Of a stretch of 29,530 nucleotides of DNA, positions 1 through 5,806 are shown piece after piece. The stretch lies in IMG/VR virus record IMGVR_UViG_3300006969_000024, positions 1 to 29,530 of that record; one strand, given 5' to 3'. The translations under genes were made by a program, and so were the position numbers. This stretch comes from a virus. Each line of letters opens with the position of its first letter. Position 1 is the first letter of the stretch. The notes below the pieces were generated by a model. It saw nothing but the letters and a program-made list of their open reading frames with translations. It was not told the origin of the DNA and did no database searches.

Positions 1-1788
1 CTGGAAATTAACAATAAGATCGCGGAATATCGCGATAAGATGAAGACCATCGAACATGATATCTTGGAGAAAGAGAGAGACCTAGCAAAGCAGGCTGAAC
101 AGAAGCGGATTCGCGAAGAGTATGAACGCCAAAACGCCATCTTCAACGAACAACTTAAGGCTTTTGAGTGGGGCGACAAGGCTCTACCACATCAAATCGA
201 GGGTGCTAAAGCCTTGGCTATTGCTAAGCGCGGCGTTCTCGGAGATAAGCGTGGTTTGGGTAAAACGCTCACCTCAATTGCCTGGTTGGATCTTATTGGT
301 GCCAAGAAAGTACTCGCGATTGTACCGAATGATGTCATGGGCAACTTCGAACGAGAAGTGCTGCGATGGGCACCCCATCGATCTGTCGTCATCATCGGGG
401 GCTATAATAAGATTCAGAGGAATGCGCTCCTTGATGTTTTTAAGCTACAGGAGGACATCTTCCTCATTATCAATTATGAGGCATGGCGACGTGATAGCAC
501 TCTGCTACAGAGGCTCATCGACGTTAGGTTCGATACGGTCATTGCGGATGAAGCACATATCATAAAGGAAATGAAGACTAACGCTTATCAGGGCATTGAG
601 AGACTTCTAACTCAGAAGAACGAATGTCCTAAGTGTCAGTCTACTAATCACGGCACTGCACAAGATAAGGATTACGGACTCCCTATCTACAAGTGCTTTA
701 AATGCGACTACATTCAAACTGAGCATAACGAGTTCAATTCAGTTAAGAACTTCGTTCCTATGACCGGTACTCCTATCCTTAACAAGCCACAGGATATCTT
801 CCCCCTGCTTCATCTGGTTAACCCTGTGTTATTTGATGACAAGGATGATTTCCTATACGATTACTGTGAGAGGGATATTTGGTCTAACAAATGGAAATTT
901 AAGCCTGGTGGCATCGACCGCCTTGCCAATAAGTTGAGGGGTTTCTATGTAGCACGAGACCGTTTCTCGGCTGGCGTGATCATTCCTCAGCAGACTGTGC
1001 AAATCCATGATATTCCATTCGATAAGGAATTGTACCCGAAGCAGTGGGAAGGCTATCAACTGCTTAGGCAGAAGTCTGCTATGGTGATGGATGATTTGCT
1101 TAAGCATGGCAATAAGGGAGTGAGTCCAGTAATGGCCGCGATCGCCCTTATTACTCGGCAGAGGCAAATGATGACCTGGCCTAAGGGTATCATGATGAAG
1201 GACCCGGAGACTAAGCAAATTCTATTCGAGTCTGAGGTTGATGAGTCAATTAAGTTGGACTACATCATTCATCCAAAGGGAACAGGTCTACTCCCTCTCT
1301 ATGTAAAGGATGAACAAGAGCGTGTTGTTGTTTTCTCGCAGTTTGTCCAACCTCTTATCGAACTTGAACGTCGAATCAAGAATGCAGGTATTTCGGTCGC
1401 ACGATACGACGGTTCAACTACTCCTGCTCAGGCACAAGCAATCCAAATGGACTTCGATAGAGCTTATCAAAAGCCAGATGAACCTCCAAAGTGGGATGTG
1501 TTACTCGCTCACTATAAGAAGGGGGGAGTCGGGCTCAACCTTAATGCTGCTACTCAGACAATCATCCTTGATGAAGAATGGAATCCCGGGAAGGAAGATC
1601 AAGCATTTGGTCGTACTGACCGCATGGGCCAAACGGAGGAAACCACGGTCCATATCCTTCGCGTTGCCAAGACAATTGATTCCTGGATGGCGGGCCTCAT
1701 TAAGATGAAGGGCGAAATGATTGCAGGATTTGAGACCAGAATGGATTTGGAGCAGGAGTTGATTAAAATCCTGACAATGGACGAATGA
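1..1788 (+). CDS. SNF2-like DEAH-box helicase with an inserted zinc ribbon (5' partial)
   Basis: Superfamily 2 helicase of the SNF2 group, expected to translocate on double-stranded DNA using ATP during phage replication or recombination. The frame is open to the left edge, and a charged, coiled-coil-like stretch runs across the ATG at 40, which has no ribosome binding site, so the true start probably lies outside the window. Counting from that ATG: Walker A DKRGLGKT at 69-76, DEAH at 170-173, TGTP at 242-245, and the C-terminal motifs GGVGLNLN and QAFGRTDRMGQ near 500-535. Between DEAH and TGTP sits a CxxC...CxxC zinc ribbon (C196, C199, C219, C222), an insertion not typical of core SNF2 enzymes. 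The stop overlaps the next gene's start as ATGA, so the two are probably translationally coupled. Confidence 0.93.
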   Translation: MEINNKIAEYRDKMKTIEHDILEKERDLAKQAEQKRIREEYERQNAIFNEQLKAFEWGDKALPHQIEGAKALAIAKRGVLGDKRGLGKTLTSIAWLDLIGAKKVLAIVPNDVMGNFEREVLRWAPHRSVVIIGGYNKIQRNALLDVFKLQEDIFLIINYEAWRRDSTLLQRLIDVRFDTVIADEAHIIKEMKTNAYQGIERLLTQKNECPKCQSTNHGTAQDKDYGLPIYKCFKCDYIQTEHNEFNSVKNFVPMTGTPILNKPQDIFPLLHLVNPVLFDDKDDFLYDYCERDIWSNKWKFKPGGIDRLANKLRGFYVARDRFSAGVIIPQQTVQIHDIPFDKELYPKQWEGYQLLRQKSAMVMDDLLKHGNKGVSPVMAAIALITRQRQMMTWPKGIMMKDPETKQILFESEVDESIKLDYIIHPKGTGLLPLYVKDEQERVVVFSQFVQPLIELERRIKNAGISVARYDGSTTPAQAQAIQMDFDRAYQKPDEPPKWDVLLAHYKKGGVGLNLNAATQTIILDEEWNPGKEDQAFGRTDRMGQTEETTVHILRVAKTIDSWMAGLIKMKGEMIAGFETRMDLEQELIKILTMDE

Positions 1789-2051
1789 GTAACTTCTCAG
1801 CCCGGGAATTTAAGGTGAAGGTCAGAGATTGGTACACCAACTTTGGCCCAGGTCATACGACTATAGGCCGATACGATGTTCTGGACCATGATCCAAGCAA
1901 TCCAGCCTGTATTTGCATTGATAATCCCGAAACATCAGGATTTTGGAAGTTCAAGACAAATCTAGACGAGTATGATTTCGTACTCATGAATGAAAAGGAG
2001 TTAAAGATTTTCCTATGGAAGATGTGGGACTTCTACGCCAAGAGAGGTTAG
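1785..2051 (+). CDS. small conserved-type hypothetical protein
   Basis: An 88-residue protein that I do not recognise. It starts at an ATG overlapping the helicase stop by four bases (ATGA), a typical translational coupling arrangement in phage operons. The sequence is mixed alpha/beta in character, with many aromatic and acidic residues (for example DEYDFVLMNEKELKIFLWKM near the C-terminus), no signal peptide and no membrane segment. It has a Cys pair (CIC, about residue 45) but no full zinc motif. Its last 37 bases overlap the next gene in another frame. Position suggests an accessory to DNA or RNA metabolism, but nothing in the sequence proves this. Confidence 0.75.
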   Translation: MSNFSAREFKVKVRDWYTNFGPGHTTIGRYDVLDHDPSNPACICIDNPETSGFWKFKTNLDEYDFVLMNEKELKIFLWKMWDFYAKRG

Positions 2052-2323
2052 TTTGCACTCACTGCGGTAATGAAATCCTCGGCGCAGGAGAGAAGTTTTG
2101 CAGTAGACGTTGCAGAAAAAGATGGCACGAAAAGCAACGTAGACTACACCATAGAGCAGAGAGACAGAGAGATAAACTAATTCCATGCCATACACCTTGG
2201 AAAAAGATATTCGTAACTTTAGATGATGCCGTGGCTGGGGGAGATAAGGCTAAGGAGCCTTATCTCTGCCCATCCTGCGGGTATTTCCATAACAAAACGA
2301 GAGCAGAGTATAGGACGAGGTAA
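2015..2323 (+). CDS. small basic protein with two zinc-binding motifs
   Basis: A 102-residue basic protein. A CxxC...CxxxC zinc finger (CTHC through CSRRC) lies at about residues 14-33 and is followed by an Arg/Lys/His-rich helix. A second half-site, CPSCGYFH, lies near the C-terminus (about 86-93); this tail resembles small phage proteins ending in a CPxCGxWH-type motif. It is probably a nucleic-acid-binding accessory protein, but its function is unknown. The ATG at 2015 lies inside the preceding gene; a GTG at 2024 is an alternative start, and both come before the first finger. The stop codon overlaps the next start (TAATG). Confidence 0.78.
   Translation: MEDVGLLRQERLVCTHCGNEILGAGEKFCSRRCRKRWHEKQRRLHHRAERQRDKLIPCHTPWKKIFVTLDDAVAGGDKAKEPYLCPSCGYFHNKTRAEYRTR
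2241..2266 (+). other. perfect 11-bp hairpin inside a coding sequence
   Basis: Bases 2241-2251 and 2256-2266 are perfect reverse complements (GAGATAAGGCT and its complement) around the 4-base loop AAGG. It lies within the zinc-finger gene, encoding part of the GDKAKEPYL segment. No T-run follows, so it does not look like an intrinsic terminator. It could be an RNA processing site or a pause site upstream of the metalloprotease gene. Confidence 0.6.
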
Positions 2324-2946
2324 TGAGGAAAGTAATTGGTCTGGTGCTGCTGGCGACCCTGGCGTGCACCCCTGACCTAGACCGTCTGGACCGCCCGCCA
2401 TCGTTCACGCCCGAGCCGCTGGCGTCCGTTCCCTCTGCCTCGGTACCTCCGGACACCCCGGAACCTAGCAGAGTTAAAACTAAATCCCCCAAGAAGGTTA
2501 TATTTGTCTACGCACCAAATTTGGATAAAAGTTGGGGTTTAGATCAAGTAATTTCCGACTGGAATAAAGCGAAATATACCAGACTAGTTGAGACAGATGC
2601 TAAGTGCAAGTCGACTGTAGCCTGTGTCACAATCACAGTAGGTTATTTCTCACCTAATCACGTTGGTAGAACTAAATTTGGAGTCGAACAGTGGCAAAAT
2701 ACAATTACTCTCGACCCCTCAGCCGAATTTCATCAACCGACGGTCTGTCACGAATTGGGACATATTCTAGGACTTGGACACATTACTAATTCTACAAGAA
2801 CCTGTATGGGTATGTGGGACATCCCTAGCCCTAAGACCGCAACCGCCTTTGACATCTGCTGGCTCAACCAGCACGGACGATGGGACCTCGAAAAAGCCTA
2901 CTACTCAAGTCACGAAACTGTTGACGCTCAAATGGTACGCTGCTAG
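2323..2946 (+). CDS. secreted, probably lipid-anchored metzincin-type zinc metalloprotease
   Basis: A 207-residue zinc endopeptidase. The full metzincin signature HExxHxxGxxH is present as HELGHILGLGH (H143, E144, H147, H153), followed by a candidate Met-turn (CMGMWD, 161-166), so the active site looks intact. The N-terminus is a short hydrophobic signal with a lipobox-like end (ATLAC, Cys15), followed by a Pro/Ser/Thr-rich linker to about residue 50. I infer export and anchoring on the outer face of the membrane. It overlaps the upstream gene by TAATG. The first 45 or so codons are strikingly GC-rich (72% over 2341-2460) and the rest is AT-rich (38% over 2461-2520), suggesting a chimeric origin. 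The substrate is unknown; a host surface protein or a cell-wall role during infection is possible. Matrixin-like rather than astacin-like is a guess. Confidence 0.88.
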   Translation: MRKVIGLVLLATLACTPDLDRLDRPPSFTPEPLASVPSASVPPDTPEPSRVKTKSPKKVIFVYAPNLDKSWGLDQVISDWNKAKYTRLVETDAKCKSTVACVTITVGYFSPNHVGRTKFGVEQWQNTITLDPSAEFHQPTVCHELGHILGLGHITNSTRTCMGMWDIPSPKTATAFDICWLNQHGRWDLEKAYYSSHETVDAQMVRC

Positions 2947-2949
2947 TCT
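2921..2949 (+). promoter_or_regulatory. candidate sigma-A-type promoter for the leader and exoribonuclease gene
   Basis: TTGACG at 2921-2926, a 17-base spacer and TAGTCT at 2944-2949, which fits the actinobacterial TAnnnT -10 form. It overlaps the end of the metalloprotease gene. Transcription would begin near 2955-2957, at the first base pairs of the structured leader, which supports both calls. It is based on sequence match only. Confidence 0.5.
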
Positions 2950-2953
2950 TAGT

Positions 2954-3069
2954 GGCTACAGGACCACCCATAAGGGTAAAAGGGTTGCCCCTGTAGCCTC
3001 GTCACCTTCTACCAGTGACCTTCCAAGTCGGGAAACTGGTAAAAGCTCTCACTTGGCTACAGGGGCAAC
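2954..3069 (+). promoter_or_regulatory. structured, switch-like 5' leader of the exoribonuclease gene
   Basis: This 140-base gap holds no gene but dense complementarity. Segment A (2954-2962, GGCTACAGG) can pair with segment B (2990-2998). A longer form of B (2984-2998, 15 bases) is perfectly complementary to segment C (3055-3069). B cannot pair with A and C at once, so the layout is that of an attenuator or riboswitch. Between B and C are 3001-3005 with 3015-3019, 3010-3016 with 3035-3041, and 3023-3028 with 3051-3056; the last two interleave as a pseudoknot. A small ACCC-ATAA-GGGT hairpin sits at 2966-2977. A short T-run (3075-3078) follows C, then the AGGGA ribosome binding site. I recognise no known riboswitch class. 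Confidence 0.6.
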
Positions 3070-3088
3070 AAGCATTTTAGGGATAAAA

Positions 3089-3649
3089 ATGAAAACAAAC
3101 TTCTTTTATGACACTGAATTTCTAGAGGATGGGCAAACGATCGACTTAATCAGTTTCGGGATGATTTGCTTAGAAACTGGTGAAGAGTTCTATGCAGTTA
3201 ATCGAGATGCTGATTGGGAACGGATCAGGCGTCATGATTGGTTGATGGAGAACGTAGTTCCTAGTCTGCCTGTTAGTTGGGATAGTTCTGGTCTGCTTAA
3301 TTTCCACCACAGTGTTGAGTTTGCAGATATTCTTCCTAAGGAAGTAATTCGAACCTCATTGATGGATTTTGTAGACCGTAATCAAAAGGATGGGACAAAG
3401 AATAGATTTTGGGCTTGGTATGGTGACTATGATCATGTCGCTATGGCTCAACTGTTTGGCCCTATGATCGGAATTCCTCAGAACTTTCCGAAATTCACAA
3501 TGGATTTGAGGCAGTATGCTGAACATCTGGATAATCCCTCTCTACCTGATCAAGCCGAGGGAGAACACAACGCATTGGAGGATGCACGCCACAATATTGT
3601 ACGTTATAAGTTCCTAAAAGAGATTGAAAAAGAAAAATGGCGGAAGTAA
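3089..3649 (+). CDS. DEDDh 3'-5' exoribonuclease, Rv2179c-like
   Basis: A 186-residue exonuclease of the RNase T/DEDD superfamily. The N-terminal FFYDTEFLEDG closely resembles mycobacterial Rv2179c, a 3'-5' exoribonuclease. Catalytic residues are visible: D8 and E10 (DTE), D113 or D115 in the WYGDYDHVA segment, and H160 and D165 (HNALED), giving the DEDDh set. The family trims 3' overhangs of RNA in a metal-dependent reaction. I chose the ATG at 3089, preceded by AGGGA with 5-base spacing; the frame is open upstream, but that part overlaps the protease gene and the structured leader. The leader may control its expression. Its end overlaps the small membrane peptide by 13 bases. Likely roles are host mRNA turnover or phage RNA processing. 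Confidence 0.88.
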   Translation: MKTNFFYDTEFLEDGQTIDLISFGMICLETGEEFYAVNRDADWERIRRHDWLMENVVPSLPVSWDSSGLLNFHHSVEFADILPKEVIRTSLMDFVDRNQKDGTKNRFWAWYGDYDHVAMAQLFGPMIGIPQNFPKFTMDLRQYAEHLDNPSLPDQAEGEHNALEDARHNIVRYKFLKEIEKEKWRK

Positions 3650-3723
3650 TCATATTACTAATAATTGTAGGTCTGATTGCAATCGTTATGGCTATGCCAG
3701 ACCATAACGATTGGGACCTATAA
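3637..3723 (+). CDS. 28-residue single-helix membrane peptide
   Basis: ATG at 3637 to TAA at 3721-3723, encoding a 28-residue peptide. Residues 4-20 are nearly all hydrophobic (VIILLIIVGLIAIVMAM), followed by an acidic, polar tail (PDHNDWDL), so it is a candidate single-pass membrane peptide. It overlaps the exoribonuclease end by 13 bases, and the next gene's GTG follows its stop immediately, so it fits the operon exactly. A 12-bp hairpin covers its last third. It could be a small superinfection-exclusion, holin-like or regulatory peptide. Nothing identifies the function, and the short length means it could be spurious. Confidence 0.5.
   Translation: MAEVIILLIIVGLIAIVMAMPDHNDWDL
3680..3713 (+). 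other. perfect 12-bp hairpin before the gene at 3724
   Basis: Bases 3680-3691 (CAATCGTTATGG) pair perfectly with 3702-3713 around a 10-base loop. The hairpin ends 10 bases before the GTG start at 3724, so as RNA it would partly cover the translation initiation region. No T-run follows. A role in translational control or RNA processing is inferred. Confidence 0.55.
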
Positions 3724-3984
3724 GTGAAGATGTTCTACCAAGGCTCTATCACTCCAATACAAAATCTAAAGATCATTGACCGGTATGCTAGTTTGATAGG
3801 TGTATCAGGAATGCCTGAAAATTACGAAGACTTCGATTTCAATCCTAATCCAATCTGGGACTCCATGCGCGATTTCAGACTTCCTAGTGGGGGCATTCTA
3901 GTTAGAGGAAAGGAGATTAAGTTCCCTATTGAAATCGAACCAGTAAAGAAACCACGCGCTAGGGTTCGAAGAAAGACCACGTAA
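3724..3984 (+). CDS. hypothetical protein with a basic tail
   Basis: An 86-residue protein starting at GTG 3724, directly after the previous stop; an ATG at 3730 is the alternative. I do not recognise a family. The middle is rich in Asn, Pro and aromatic residues (ENYEDFDFNPNPIWD), and the C-terminus is strongly basic (KKPRARVRRKTT), which hints at contact with nucleic acid. It has no signal peptide, membrane helix or Cys motif. The next gene follows after 10 bases, in an operon of small accessory genes. Confidence 0.68.
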   Translation: MKMFYQGSITPIQNLKIIDRYASLIGVSGMPENYEDFDFNPNPIWDSMRDFRLPSGGILVRGKEIKFPIEIEPVKKPRARVRRKTT

Positions 3985-3994
3985 GAGGTTAATC

Positions 3995-4300
3995 GTGAAA
4001 CGCGGCTATTTAGAGCGATATGAAGACATCTCTGGTGTATCAGGTACCGGTAGGGTCGCCGAATTGGCGATTAGTTCAGATGGGAGAGTTGCAGTATTCT
4101 GGCCAGCACCACTCGATTCTGTAGCATCTTATAGTGATATCGAGAAGGTAAAGAAAATTCATGGCCATAATGGACGAACGGCTATCGTAATATTAGATGA
4201 AGAAGCCGAGAGTCACGAGCACTGTGTAGATTGTCACGACGTTGGTAAATACTGTGTAGATCACGACAACATCTGTCTAGCATGTATGGAGCACATCTAA
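3995..4300 (+). CDS. conserved actinophage-type hypothetical protein with a C-terminal Cys/His cluster
   Basis: A 101-residue protein starting at GTG 3995, behind AGAGGTT. The N-terminal two thirds (DISGVSGTGRVAE, then SDGRVAVFW and IEKVKKIHGHNGRTAIVIL) matches a small-protein pattern common in actinobacteriophages, for which no function is established to my knowledge. The C-terminus adds a Cys/His cluster (HCVDCHDVGKYCVDH, then CLACMEH) that could bind zinc. No membrane segment is seen. The MazG-like gene starts immediately after its stop codon. Confidence 0.78.
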   Translation: MKRGYLERYEDISGVSGTGRVAELAISSDGRVAVFWPAPLDSVASYSDIEKVKKIHGHNGRTAIVILDEEAESHEHCVDCHDVGKYCVDHDNICLACMEHI

Positions 4301-4696
4301 ATGAAATCTCTCAAAGAGATGAGTGAAGAAGTATACAACAATTGTGTAGAAAAGGGTTGGGACCCTGACCCTAATCGTACATTTGGAGATGAATGTGCAC
4401 TTCTTCATTCTGAAATTTCCGAGGCCCTAGAAGCATATAGGGATTGGAAATTTGAAGATGTCACACCACCTGAGCCTTTGCAGCATTCAGGTAAATGTCC
4501 CGCTTCCTGGGATCATCGTAATTCTTGTATTGGATGTCTGCCTAAGCCTGAGGGTGTAGGTTCTGAATTTGCTGACATTCTTATTCGTTTGGTTCATTAT
4601 GCTCGTGTTCACAATATCGACCTAGAATATGAATACGAACGTAAGATGGCTTACAATCGTACTCGTTCGTTCCGTCACGGCGGACGTAATCTTTAA
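4301..4696 (+). CDS. MazG-like nucleotide pyrophosphohydrolase
   Basis: A 131-residue protein of the all-alpha NTP pyrophosphohydrolase superfamily. The metal-binding motifs are visible: an ExxE pattern in LLHSEISEALEAYR (about 35-48) and ExxxD-type acidic residues in GSEFADILIRLVHYA (about 87-101). The family hydrolyses (d)NTPs to monophosphates; in phages it is thought to clear unusual nucleotides or lower alarmone levels. Between the two motifs is an insertion of about 25 residues with Cys and His (CPASWDHRNSCIGC), perhaps a small zinc loop, also seen in some phage relatives. The start codon follows the previous stop directly, and the HNH gene starts 4 bases after its own stop. Confidence 0.88.
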   Translation: MKSLKEMSEEVYNNCVEKGWDPDPNRTFGDECALLHSEISEALEAYRDWKFEDVTPPEPLQHSGKCPASWDHRNSCIGCLPKPEGVGSEFADILIRLVHYARVHNIDLEYEYERKMAYNRTRSFRHGGRNL

Positions 4697-4700
4697 TTAA

Positions 4701-5225
4701 ATGGCATGTCCAAGTTGTGGGGCAGGGTTACATTGGGAATGTAGATCAGACCCATGTTGTTGTTCGAGTGACCCTGCCCCTGTAGCTGAGGAAGAAATTA
4801 ATGATAGAAAGCATCAGCGAAGATTCACAAGGGACGCTAACCTTAAAGATCAGCAGAGCACAGGTAGAAAAAGAGCTGCCAGGGATTATCCCCTTGATCG
4901 AACAGCACCTTGCGAATGGCAAGGGCTTCGATTTGCAGGTGGGGGACAAAACCCAATTACTGGTTGTACCCAAGGATTACAGCAAGCGAGACATCACGGT
5001 CCTGATAAAAATACCCTCAATAACAGTGAGGGGAATGTCCATCGAATCTGCCATAAGTGTCACAACCGTTGGCACACCCTTAACGATGATGGATATTTGG
5101 AACGAATGGGTGAAGCCGGTTATGGAGCGACACATGATGCCACCACCAAAGCCGGAATGGATGAATTAATAGAGTCTGAAATGTATTGGCAAAGAAACAA
5201 AACGATTAAAGTACACGGAGATTGA
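4701..5225 (+). CDS. HNH-type endonuclease with a Cys-rich N-terminus
   Basis: A 174-residue protein. The C-terminal half has the HNH pattern of small actinophage nucleases: a Cys (PCEW), GC at about residue 88, ARHHGPDKNTLNN with the His pair (about 95-107), then NVHRICHKCHNRWH (about 112-125), which supplies Cys, Cys and His ligands. Such enzymes cut DNA in a metal-dependent way and can act in packaging or recombination. The first 25 residues are rich in Cys (CPSC, then CCCSS), followed by a polar linker (30-60). The start has no clear ribosome binding site and probably relies on coupling 4 bases after the MazG stop. A second long frame (4801-5169) lies entirely inside it. Confidence 0.83.
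   Translation: MACPSCGAGLHWECRSDPCCCSSDPAPVAEEEINDRKHQRRFTRDANLKDQQSTGRKRAARDYPLDRTAPCEWQGLRFAGGGQNPITGCTQGLQQARHHGPDKNTLNNSEGNVHRICHKCHNRWHTLNDDGYLERMGEAGYGATHDATTKAGMDELIESEMYWQRNKTIKVHGD
4719..4780 (+). other. 10-bp inverted repeat inside the HNH gene's 5' end
   Basis: GGGGCAGGGT at 4719-4728 is perfectly complementary to ACCCTGCCCC at 4771-4780, with a 42-base loop. The right arm runs directly into a CCTGTAGC copy (4779-4786), so this is one of several helices in the window joined to that word. It is followed by the start region of the nested frame at 4801. Confidence 0.45.
4801..5169 (+). CDS. candidate overprinted gene nested in the HNH gene
   Basis: A 122-residue frame lying wholly inside the HNH gene, shifted by one base. 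It starts at an ATG preceded by GAGGAAG, a better ribosome binding site than the host gene has. The translation looks protein-like: balanced composition, alternating hydrophobic segments (GTLTLKISRAQVEKELPGII) and a plausible end (WNEWVKPVMERHMMPPPKPE). However, false frames of 120-150 residues occur elsewhere in this window in other frames of real genes, so length alone proves nothing. I have no homology for it. It is either a real second product or a chance open frame. Confidence 0.35.
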   Translation: MIESISEDSQGTLTLKISRAQVEKELPGIIPLIEQHLANGKGFDLQVGDKTQLLVVPKDYSKRDITVLIKIPSITVRGMSIESAISVTTVGTPLTMMDIWNEWVKPVMERHMMPPPKPEWMN

Positions 5226-5227
5226 TA

Positions 5228-5611
5228 ATGATGACACTTTATGACCATGCTCGAACAGAATTGGAATTACTAGGTGAAGAACCGGAAGTCATCGACTGGT
5301 TTATCCGTGTTATTGATGAATTTGCGTCATTTGGCCATTCTGGGGGATCAGCCTCAATCTGCATCCCGATCCTTAACAAACTCCTGCGTTTTGAAAACCT
5401 CACCCCTCTTACAGATGATCCGAAAGAATGGATCGATGTAGCCGAATACTCAGGATTTAAATGGTGGCAGAATGCCCGTAATGGGGAGGCATTCTCGAAA
5501 GATGGAGGAAAGACATACACATTGCTTAGTGAGCGTAAATTTAAGTCATGGAAAAATCTTTGGTTAGCCAGAACACCAGTCCATAAATCTGAGAAGAAAC
5601 AAAATGCCTAG
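5228..5611 (+). CDS. conserved phage hypothetical protein
   Basis: A 127-residue protein. I chose ATG 5228, which follows GGAG at 7 bases; a TTG at 5222 is less likely. The segment LTDDPKEWIDV, then WWQNARNGEAFSKDGGKTYTLLSE (split here), has the look of a family common in actinobacteriophages, for which I know no assigned function. The N-terminal half is helical (TLYDHARTELELL, then VIDWFIRVIDEFA). There is no membrane segment or metal motif. The next small gene overlaps its end by eight bases. Confidence 0.75.
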   Translation: MMTLYDHARTELELLGEEPEVIDWFIRVIDEFASFGHSGGSASICIPILNKLLRFENLTPLTDDPKEWIDVAEYSGFKWWQNARNGEAFSKDGGKTYTLLSERKFKSWKNLWLARTPVHKSEKKQNA

Positions 5612-5759
5612 ATGGATGATTTGGGTAATCGGCTTATTTCTTGCGTACTTTCTTTGGAGAGCACCAACAGCCGCAGCCGATGCAGTAACAGGTATAGCCA
5701 ACGGTGTTGGATCATTCTTTGATTCAATCACAATCTTTCTAAGACGAGTTATCACTTGA
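5604..5759 (+). CDS. 51-residue small membrane protein
   Basis: ATG 5604 to TGA 5757-5759. The N-terminus is a single hydrophobic helix (MIWVIGLFLAYFLW, about 5-18), followed by an Ala/Gly-rich amphipathic segment (APTAAADAVTGIANGVGSFF) and a basic end (LRRVIT). This layout resembles small membrane proteins of actinobacteria and their phages, which carry a short helix followed by a PTxAADxV-type motif; their function is unknown. The stop codon overlaps the -35 box of the promoter that follows, so it closes this transcription unit. Confidence 0.65.
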   Translation: MPRWMIWVIGLFLAYFLWRAPTAAADAVTGIANGVGSFFDSITIFLRRVIT

Positions 5760-5790
5760 CACACCATCTAGTGTGTGCTACACTAGATGT
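5756..5790 (+). promoter_or_regulatory. consensus promoter with a perfect palindromic operator
   Basis: TTGACA at 5756-5761, a 17-base spacer and TACACT at 5779-5784, with TG one base upstream of the -10 (extended -10). A perfect 10-bp inverted repeat (CATCTAGTGT, spacer GTGCT, ACACTAGATG; 5766-5790) covers most of the spacer, the -10 and the expected start site near 5791. A protein bound here would block RNA polymerase. It drives the gene at 5807, which has its own AAAGGA ribosome binding site, and probably the recombination genes behind it. Confidence 0.8.
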
Positions 5791-5806
5791 ATTGAAAGGA
5801 ACCCCG

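Noticed and set aside
122-565. 147-codon frame in +2 within the helicase gene
   Set aside because: It lies over the conserved Walker A and DEAH motifs of the true gene and reads as a Ser/Leu/Arg-rich shadow.
853-1218. 121-codon minus-strand frame in the helicase gene
   Set aside because: It is antisense to a real gene and His/Leu/Arg-rich from codon bias, with no motif.
4301-4696. Toxin-antitoxin pair with the MazG-like gene
   Set aside because: The product is a MazG-type hydrolase, not MazE or MazF, and no toxin-like partner is adjacent.
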